64,000 nucleotides of DNA, from NCBI GenBank assembly GCA_937949545.1, contig CALEDR010000002.1, positions 1 through 64,000 on the forward strand. The letters run 5' to 3'. Below are positions 58,249 to 64,000 of the stretch, piece after piece. The number at the start of each line of letters is the position of its first letter. The first letter of the stretch is position 1. Position numbers and translations under genes: made by a program. The notes below the pieces were generated by a model. It was not told where the DNA came from. It did no database searches and saw only the letters and a list, made by a program, of their open reading frames with translations. This DNA comes from an uncultured Phycisphaerae bacterium (GTDB lineage: Bacteria; Planctomycetota; Phycisphaerae; Sedimentisphaerales; Anaerohalosphaeraceae).

Positions 58249-59457
58249 GTGAGGCGGACGGTTTTGTATGATTGCCATCTGGAATGCGGGGGACGTCTGG
58301 TGGATTTTGCCGGCTGGCATATGCCGGTACAGTACCAGAAGGGGATCCTGCAGGAACATTTGGAGACGCGGCGCTCGGCCGGCTTGTTTGATGTATCACA
58401 TATGGGGCGTTTTGAAATCGCGGGCCGGCGGGCGCTGGAGTTTTTGCGATGGGTTCTGACCAACGATGCGGCGGCTTTGCCGGTCGGGCGGGCTCATTAT
58501 ACCCTGCTGGCGGATGAGACAGGGGGGGCGATTGATGATGCCTATCTGTATCGCTTTTCGCCGGAACAGTGGCTTTTGGTTGTCAATGCGGCCAACACCT
58601 ATAAGGACTGGGAATATTTGCGGCGGAAGGCGGAAGAGCTGGGCAGGGGGGTTCAGCTGAAGAATGTCAGTGAGGAGCTGGCCATGATTGCCCTTCAAGG
58701 CCCCCGATCCGAAAGTCTTCTTCTGGGGATGATAGAAGGAGGGCAACTGCCTGAACCGAAGCGAAACTCCCTCGGGGCGGTTCGAATTGCCGGCTGTGAA
58801 GTGCTGATTGGGAGGACAGGCTATACGGGGGAACCGGTCTGTTTTGAATTGTTTGTTCCTGCAAAAGCGGCTGAATCCGTGTGGCGGCGGCTGACGGCTG
58901 CTGGGGCCTGTCCGGTTGGATTAGGGGCTCGCGATACGCTTCGGCTGGAGGCGTCTTTGCCGCTGTATGGTCATGAATACGGCCGGGATGTGACGGGGCG
59001 GGAGATTCCGATTCTGGCTTGTCCGGCGGCGAAGGTCGGGGTGAACTTAAAAGACCCGGAACGTCGTTTTATCGGCCGAGAGGCCCTCGAGGAGCAAAGT
59101 TGCACTTTAAAAAAAGGAATCTGTGCCTTTCGCGTATTCGGCAAGGGGGTCGTACGGGCCGGAGCGGCGGTTTTCCAGGGTCTGCGAGAAATCGGACGCG
59201 TCACCAGCGGCACGGTGGTGCCCTACTGGGTGCCGCGTGCGGTGTCTTGCCCGCATCACTGCGGTCATGGGGCGGGATGGGAAGCCCATTTTTCCGGTCA
59301 AACGGCACAGCGCGCCATCGGTCTGGCGATGCTGGAAGGGCCCTTAGGGGCGGGGGCTTTGATTGAGATTGACCTGCGGGGGCGGCGAGTGGAAGCGGAG
59401 GTTGTAAAAAGAAATCTTGACAATTCCTGCGGGCCGATTACGTTTGCGGTGGTGTAA
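58249..59457 (+). CDS. gcvT: Glycine cleavage system T protein (aminomethyltransferase)
   Basis: Transfers the aminomethyl carbon from lipoyl-H protein to tetrahydrofolate, releasing ammonia. Conserved parts: YDCHLECGGRLVDFAGWHMP, SAGLFDVSHMGRFEI, GLGARDTLRLEASLPLYGHE, the GYTGEP loop and the C-terminal RGRRVEAEVV. The start is a GTG at 58249. It begins the gcvT-gcvH-gcvPA-gcvPB cluster. Length 402 residues, slightly longer than usual. Confidence 0.94.
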   Translation: MRRTVLYDCHLECGGRLVDFAGWHMPVQYQKGILQEHLETRRSAGLFDVSHMGRFEIAGRRALEFLRWVLTNDAAALPVGRAHYTLLADETGGAIDDAYLYRFSPEQWLLVVNAANTYKDWEYLRRKAEELGRGVQLKNVSEELAMIALQGPRSESLLLGMIEGGQLPEPKRNSLGAVRIAGCEVLIGRTGYTGEPVCFELFVPAKAAESVWRRLTAAGACPVGLGARDTLRLEASLPLYGHEYGRDVTGREIPILACPAAKVGVNLKDPERRFIGREALEEQSCTLKKGICAFRVFGKGVVRAGAAVFQGLREIGRVTSGTVVPYWVPRAVSCPHHCGHGAGWEAHFSGQTAQRAIGLAMLEGPLGAGALIEIDLRGRRVEAEVVKRNLDNSCGPITFAVV

Positions 59458-59496
59458 AAAAGCATAGATATTTTTTCGATATCGGAGGTTCACAGG

Positions 59497-59886
59497 ATGA
59501 TTGACCCGGAAGCCAGGTATTTAAGAACCCATGAATGGGCCAAAGAGGAAGGCAAAGGGATTTTTGCCGTCGGACTGAGCAGCTATGCCCTCGAGCAGCT
59601 GGGGGATATTGTTTATTTGGAACTGTCGGAGAAGGGCGATACGGTCGAGCAGGGCGGGACGTTTGGGGTAGTGGAGTCTGTGAAGGCTGCGTCGGATTTG
59701 TATGCGCCGCTGGGGGGAGAGATCGTGGAAGTCAATCATGCTGTTTCGGATAATCCGGACATGCTCAAGGAGGATCCTTACGAAGAGGGCTGGCTGGTGA
59801 AAATCAAGGCCTCGAATCCGTCGGAGTTTGAGGACTTGATGGATGCCAAAGAATACAAACAGTTTTTGGAGACGGAAGCAGAGTAG
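59497..59886 (+). CDS. gcvH: Glycine cleavage system H protein
   Basis: Lipoyl carrier shuttling the aminomethyl group between P, T and L proteins. K63 in VVESVKAASDLYAP is the lipoylation site. The 129-residue length is standard. GGAGG lies upstream of the ATG. Lies 39 bases after gcvT. Confidence 0.96.
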   Translation: MIDPEARYLRTHEWAKEEGKGIFAVGLSSYALEQLGDIVYLELSEKGDTVEQGGTFGVVESVKAASDLYAPLGGEIVEVNHAVSDNPDMLKEDPYEEGWLVKIKASNPSEFEDLMDAKEYKQFLETEAE

Positions 59887-59933
59887 CCGCCGGTTTTGAC
59901 AGATTCTTTTTGCCCCCTTTTTTTGAGGATAGG

Positions 59934-61265
59934 ATGCCTTATATTTCCCATACGGACCAGCAGCGGGCTCAAATGCTCGCGGAGATTGGGCTCAAACCGG
60001 AGGATTTGTTTTCCGATATTCCGCCGTCGCTTCGGTGCAGGCCGCTGAATCTGCCGGAGGGCTTAAGCGAGCAGGAGGTACGCAGCCGTCTGGCGGCGAT
60101 TGCTTCGAAGAATTATATCCATCTGACCTGTTTTCTGGGCGGCGGGTTTTATGACCATTTTATTCCGGCGGCGGTGTATGCGTTGACAAGCCGAAGCGAA
60201 TTTTATACCGCCTATACGCCGTATCAGCCGGAGGTGTCGCAGGGGACGCTCCAGGCGATTTATGAGTTTCAGTCCGTCATCTGCCGGCTGACGGAGATGG
60301 AGGCGTCGAATGCGTCGCTGTATGACGGGGGAACGGCGCTGTATGAGGCGATGATGATGGCGCTTCGGCTGACGCGCCGCAACAAGGTGCTTGTGGATGA
60401 TTCAGTCAATCCGATTTATCGGGTGATGCTGCATTCCTATACACGGAATCTGAAGATTGAGCTGACGGAAACGGAAAATGCCGGCGGGCTGGCCAATCGG
60501 GAGGCGATACGCAGGGCCCTCGATGAGCAGACCGCCGCGGTGATTGTGCAGAATCCGAACTTTTTCGGGTGCATCGATGATTTTACGGATTTGGCCGAGG
60601 CGGCACATTCGAAAGGGGCGCTGCTGATTGTTTCGTGCTATCCGATTTCGCTGGGGATTTTGAAGGCCCCGGGGGCGATGGGGGCGGATATTGTGACGGG
60701 AGAGGGGCAGAGTCTGGGGCTGCCGATGTCCTTCGGGGGGCCGTATCTGGGCTTTATGGCGACGCGGAAGGAGTATGTGCGTCAGATGCCCGGACGGATT
60801 GTCGGGCAGACGACCGATGCGCAGGGTCGGCGCGGATTTGTGCTGACGCTTCAGGCGCGGGAGCAGCACATTCGCAGGGACAAGGCGACGTCGAATATTT
60901 GTTCCAATGAGGCGCTCTGTGCCCTGACGGCGCTGGTGTATTTGTGTCTGCTGGGCAAAGAGGGACTGCGGGAGACGGCGCAGCTGTGTGCGGACAAGGC
61001 CAGTTATGCCTATCAGCGGCTGACGGCGATTCCGGGGGTGCGTCCGCATTTTCCGGCGCAGTGGTTTTTTAATGAGATGGTGCTGGATTTGCCCTGTGAG
61101 GCGGCGGAGGCGGCGGCCAAGCTGATTGAGCGGGGGTATGCGGCGGGATTCCCGCTGAGCCGCTATTACAAGGGGATGAACAATTCGCTGCTGATTGCGG
61201 TGACAGAAAAACGCACCAAACAGGAAATCGGAATGCTGGCCGAGGAGCTGGAAGCGATTTTATAA
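59934..61265 (+). CDS. gcvPA: Glycine dehydrogenase (decarboxylating) subunit 1
   Basis: N-terminal half of the two-subunit P protein. Begins [20 protein letters not shown] at the ATG at 59934, where GAGG lies just upstream; eight upstream codons of the frame have no support. Conserved: [71 protein letters not shown]. Length 443 residues. The division into two genes is the normal arrangement for many bacteria, not a frameshift. Confidence 0.96.
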   Translation: MPYISHTDQQRAQMLAEIGLKPEDLFSDIPPSLRCRPLNLPEGLSEQEVRSRLAAIASKNYIHLTCFLGGGFYDHFIPAAVYALTSRSEFYTAYTPYQPEVSQGTLQAIYEFQSVICRLTEMEASNASLYDGGTALYEAMMMALRLTRRNKVLVDDSVNPIYRVMLHSYTRNLKIELTETENAGGLANREAIRRALDEQTAAVIVQNPNFFGCIDDFTDLAEAAHSKGALLIVSCYPISLGILKAPGAMGADIVTGEGQSLGLPMSFGGPYLGFMATRKEYVRQMPGRIVGQTTDAQGRRGFVLTLQAREQHIRRDKATSNICSNEALCALTALVYLCLLGKEGLRETAQLCADKASYAYQRLTAIPGVRPHFPAQWFFNEMVLDLPCEAAEAAAKLIERGYAAGFPLSRYYKGMNNSLLIAVTEKRTKQEIGMLAEELEAIL

Positions 61266-61297
61266 ACCGCTGCGGCGGAAAAAGGAAAGAAGAAGCG

Positions 61298-62746
61298 ATG
61301 AAGCTGGTGTTTGAAAAAAGTGCGGCGGGGCGGCGGGGCCTGCGGATTCCGAAATCGGATGTGCCGACGAGCATTCATTTGAAGAAGGAGTACCTGCGGG
61401 CGCAGCCGGCGGCGCTGCCGGAGCTGTCGGAACTGGATGTGGTGCGGCATTTTACGGAGCTGTCGCGGCGGAATTACGGGGTGGATACGAATTTTTATCC
61501 GCTGGGCTCGTGCACGATGAAATACAATCCGAAGGTCTGCGAACGGATTGCGTCGTATCCGGGCTTTGCGCATCTGCATCCGCTGCTGCCGCAGCTGCGG
61601 GGCGGAGGAATGCTCACGCAGGGAGCGCTGGAGGTGCTGTACGAGACAGACCTGATGCTGCGGGAAATCTGCGGGATGGCGGCGTTTACGATGCAGCCGA
61701 TGGCCGGCGCCCACGGGGAGCTGACGGGGATTATGATGATGGCGGCCTATCACCGCGACCGGGGCAATCACAAGACGACGGTGCTGGTGCCGGACAGTGC
61801 CCACGGGACGAATCCGGCCAGTGCGGCGATTGCGGGCTATACGGTTAAGACGGTGCCCAGCGATGAGCACGGCTGTATGTCGCTGTCAGCCCTGAAAGCG
61901 ATGCTGAACGAAGAAACAGCGGGCATTATGCTCACCTGCCCGAATACGCTGGGGCTGTTTAACCCGCATGTGAAGGAGATTTGCGAGCTGGTGCATTCGG
62001 TGGACGGGCTGGCCTATTATGACGGGGCGAATCTGAATGCGATTGTCGGCAAGGTGCGGCCGGGGGATTTGGGCTTCGATATTGTGCATGTCAATCTGCA
62101 CAAGACCTTTGCAACGCCGCACGGCGGGGGCGGGCCCGGCGCCGGTCCGGTTGGGGTCGTGGAAAAACTGGTTGATTATCTGCCGGTGTCGGTGGTGGTC
62201 AAACGGGAGGACGGGACGTATGCGCTGGAGTACAATCGCCCCAAGTCGATCGGCTATATCGCGCCGTTTTACGGCAATTTCGGGGTCATTCTGCGGGCGT
62301 ATGTGTACCTGCTGATGCTGGGCCGGGAGGGGCTGGAGCGGGTGGCGGAAAATGCCGTGCTGAATGCCAATTACATTAAGGAAAAACTGAAACCGTATTA
62401 CGACCTGCCGCATCCGGGCATCTGCAAACACGAGTGTGTCTTAAGTGCAGCTCGGCAGGTCAAGGAGAGCGGCACTTACGCCCTCGACATCGCCAAGGCG
62501 CTGATTGATGCGGGGTTTCATCCGCCGACGATGTATTTTCCGACGATTGTGAAAGAATCGCTGATGATCGAGCCGACGGAGTGCGAAAGCAGAGAAACGC
62601 TGGATGCGTTTATCGAGGCGATGATAGCGATTGCCCAAAAGGCCCGAACGGAACCGGAAACCCTCAAAGCCGCCCCGGTTACAACGCCGGTCGGTCGGCT
62701 GGATGAGACCAAAGCGGCCCGGGAGCTGAATATTGCCTGCCTGTAG
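61298..62746 (+). CDS. gcvPB: Glycine dehydrogenase (decarboxylating) subunit 2
   Basis: C-terminal, PLP-carrying half of the P protein. PLP Lys in [18 protein letters not shown] (about residue 269), with [44 protein letters not shown] and [15 protein letters not shown]. Length 482 residues. It follows gcvPA by 32 bases. No L protein (lpd) or lipoate gene is in the window. Confidence 0.97.
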   Translation: MKLVFEKSAAGRRGLRIPKSDVPTSIHLKKEYLRAQPAALPELSELDVVRHFTELSRRNYGVDTNFYPLGSCTMKYNPKVCERIASYPGFAHLHPLLPQLRGGGMLTQGALEVLYETDLMLREICGMAAFTMQPMAGAHGELTGIMMMAAYHRDRGNHKTTVLVPDSAHGTNPASAAIAGYTVKTVPSDEHGCMSLSALKAMLNEETAGIMLTCPNTLGLFNPHVKEICELVHSVDGLAYYDGANLNAIVGKVRPGDLGFDIVHVNLHKTFATPHGGGGPGAGPVGVVEKLVDYLPVSVVVKREDGTYALEYNRPKSIGYIAPFYGNFGVILRAYVYLLMLGREGLERVAENAVLNANYIKEKLKPYYDLPHPGICKHECVLSAARQVKESGTYALDIAKALIDAGFHPPTMYFPTIVKESLMIEPTECESRETLDAFIEAMIAIAQKARTEPETLKAAPVTTPVGRLDETKAARELNIACL

Positions 62747-62780
62747 AAACGACCAAAGAAACAAAGGGCAGAGCGACGGC

Positions 62781-63932
62781 CTATTTCCTGCCGGACGGCA
62801 GGGGCGGTTTTTCAGAACCGAGCAGGGTAGCCAGCCATTGGGTATCCGGGCGGCTCTGAAGGATGATTTTGACCAGCATTGTCAGCGGGACCGCCAGCAG
62901 CATCCCGAAAGGCCCCAGAATCCAGCCCCAGAAAACCAAAGACAGGAAAACCACCAGTACGGATAAGCCCAGGTGCCTGCCGAGTATTCGCGGTTCAAGA
63001 AAATTGCCGATGACCACATTGATCACCAGATAACCGAGCGCTGTCAGCAGGGCGGTACCAGGGCCGAGCTGCAGGAGGGCCATCAGGACAGCGGGCACGG
63101 CGGCTACCAGCGAGCCGATGGTCGGAACAAAATTCAGCAGGAAGGCAATCAGTCCCCACAGGACGGCATAATTGACCTTCAAAACGATCAGCCAGACGGT
63201 AATCAGCAGGCCGGTCAGAAGACTGATGGCGGTTTTGATGGCCAGATAGCGTTTGACGTCATTGGCCATTCGGGCCAGATTATCGAAGGTCTGAGGAGAC
63301 TGCTGCATGGCGGCTCGGATTTTGGCCGGCAGAATGGAGGCCTCCAGCAGGATAAAGACCGTTGTCAGAAAGATGAGAAAGCCGTTGGTCAGAATGCCGC
63401 CCAGCTGAGAGAGCAGGTCTTTGAGGACGTTTACGATTTCGTCCGGATGGATATACCGCTGGATGGAATTTTGAATCAGTCGAAGGATTTCATTGACTTT
63501 TTCTTCGGCCCGGCGGTCGATGGATTCTTCACCGGTCGGGCTGATGTCGGAGACGGGCGAAGGCGAAAACCATTCCGTCCATTCCACGATGGTTTTTTGG
63601 AGATTTTTTTCAAATTCCGGCAGGGCGCGGGTGAAATCGGCAATAGTGGCGGCCAGCAGGGCTCCCAGGAGCAGGCCGGCAATCAGAATGACGGCGGAGA
63701 GGATAAAGACGGCAAGGCCGGTGGGAATCCGCTTCTTCTGGAGCCAGAAAAGGGCCGGTGTGGCGATAATGGCCAGAAAAACAGCCATCAGGAACGGTAC
63801 AATGATGGAAACAGCCGCCCGCAACCCGGCAATGATGATTACAAGGGCCGCCAGGGGGACGAGAATTTGTGAGATAGGGGAATGCCCGGACGGACCGGCA
63901 TGGGTCGGATGCGAAGACGGCTGTGCTGTCAT
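62781..63932 (-). CDS. AI-2E family transporter (PerM-like permease)
   Basis: Polytopic membrane protein of the AI-2E/PerM family, which is named for autoinducer-2 export but mostly of unknown substrate. About eight helices; conserved stretch FLLNFVPTIGSLVAAVPAVL (about 265-285) and GNFLEPRILGRHLGLSVLVV (about 310-330). A long hydrophilic insert lies between helices 3 and 4 (about residues 85-180). Length 383. Converges on gcvPB. Confidence 0.9.
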   Translation of the reverse strand: MTAQPSSHPTHAGPSGHSPISQILVPLAALVIIIAGLRAAVSIIVPFLMAVFLAIIATPALFWLQKKRIPTGLAVFILSAVILIAGLLLGALLAATIADFTRALPEFEKNLQKTIVEWTEWFSPSPVSDISPTGEESIDRRAEEKVNEILRLIQNSIQRYIHPDEIVNVLKDLLSQLGGILTNGFLIFLTTVFILLEASILPAKIRAAMQQSPQTFDNLARMANDVKRYLAIKTAISLLTGLLITVWLIVLKVNYAVLWGLIAFLLNFVPTIGSLVAAVPAVLMALLQLGPGTALLTALGYLVINVVIGNFLEPRILGRHLGLSVLVVFLSLVFWGWILGPFGMLLAVPLTMLVKIILQSRPDTQWLATLLGSEKPPLPSGRK

Positions 63933-64000
63933 ACCCGGGTTTCCTCGGTTGGTCCTGAATGATTGTTTTGAAAAGACAATAGCTGCCGGCAGCGTGTCTG

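Noticed and set aside
59910-62746. A frameshift splitting the glycine dehydrogenase into two genes
   Set aside because: Both parts have their own ribosome sites and starts, and two-subunit GcvPA/GcvPB is a normal arrangement.

Overview
The window looks like two stretches of planctomycete DNA joined at an rRNA locus. Bases 1 to about 9.7 kb are very GC-rich and carry a glycosyltransferase (cut by the window edge), a SAM synthetase, RsmD, a small membrane protein and three large pilus-assembly-like proteins starting with PilM. A 23S rRNA gene (about 10.18-12.93 kb) and a 5S rRNA gene (about 13.06-13.16 kb) follow, with no 16S gene beside them. From 13.2 kb to the end the base composition drops clearly and the gene content suggests a Phycisphaerae-type planctomycete: PEP-CTERM proteins, an ECF sigma/FecR remnant, a cohesin/dockerin-like caspase-fold protein, glycoside hydrolases and a type II secretion system. 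A second, different metK in this part supports the idea that the two sides come from different genomes joined at the rRNA genes, although this cannot be proved without reads.

Layout of the right part. 13.2-16.3 kb: GH43 and GH16 polysaccharide hydrolases, divergently transcribed, and an SMP-30-like lactonase. 16.5-20.6 kb: a tight operon of [NiFe] hydrogenase large subunit, small subunit and a methyl-accepting chemotaxis protein. 21.0-22.0 kb: folD. 22.0-37.0 kb: a minus-strand type II secretion operon in the order GspE, F, G, H, I, J, K, L, M, C-like, D, a second membrane-anchored GspE-type ATPase and a CvpA-like protein. 37.3-39.3 kb: three PEP-CTERM proteins. 40.0-42.6 kb: a row of gene fragments (ECF sigma, FecR, sulfatase, GH43, GH2, GH43), apparently a collapsed polysaccharide-utilisation cluster, followed by an intact GH39-like enzyme. 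44.7-47.7 kb: tRNA-Ser, ndk, an OmpA-type lipoprotein, and two membrane proteins of unknown role. 48.1-52.5 kb: a disrupted cohesin/dockerin/caspase-like gene, a small membrane protein and a frameshifted PEP-CTERM gene. 52.6-64 kb: housekeeping genes metK, groES, topA, an alanine-type aminotransferase, the glycine cleavage genes gcvT-gcvH-gcvPA-gcvPB, and an AI-2E-family permease.

The best candidate for an undescribed system is the hydrogenase-chemoreceptor operon. The large subunit ends exactly at its final nickel-ligand motif, with no C-terminal maturation extension, as in H2-sensing hydrogenases. The small subunit has a Tat signal and an Asp in place of one proximal-cluster Cys. The chemoreceptor gene starts two bases after the small-subunit stop and has a periplasmic sensing domain. 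Together this suggests hydrogen-directed taxis or signalling.
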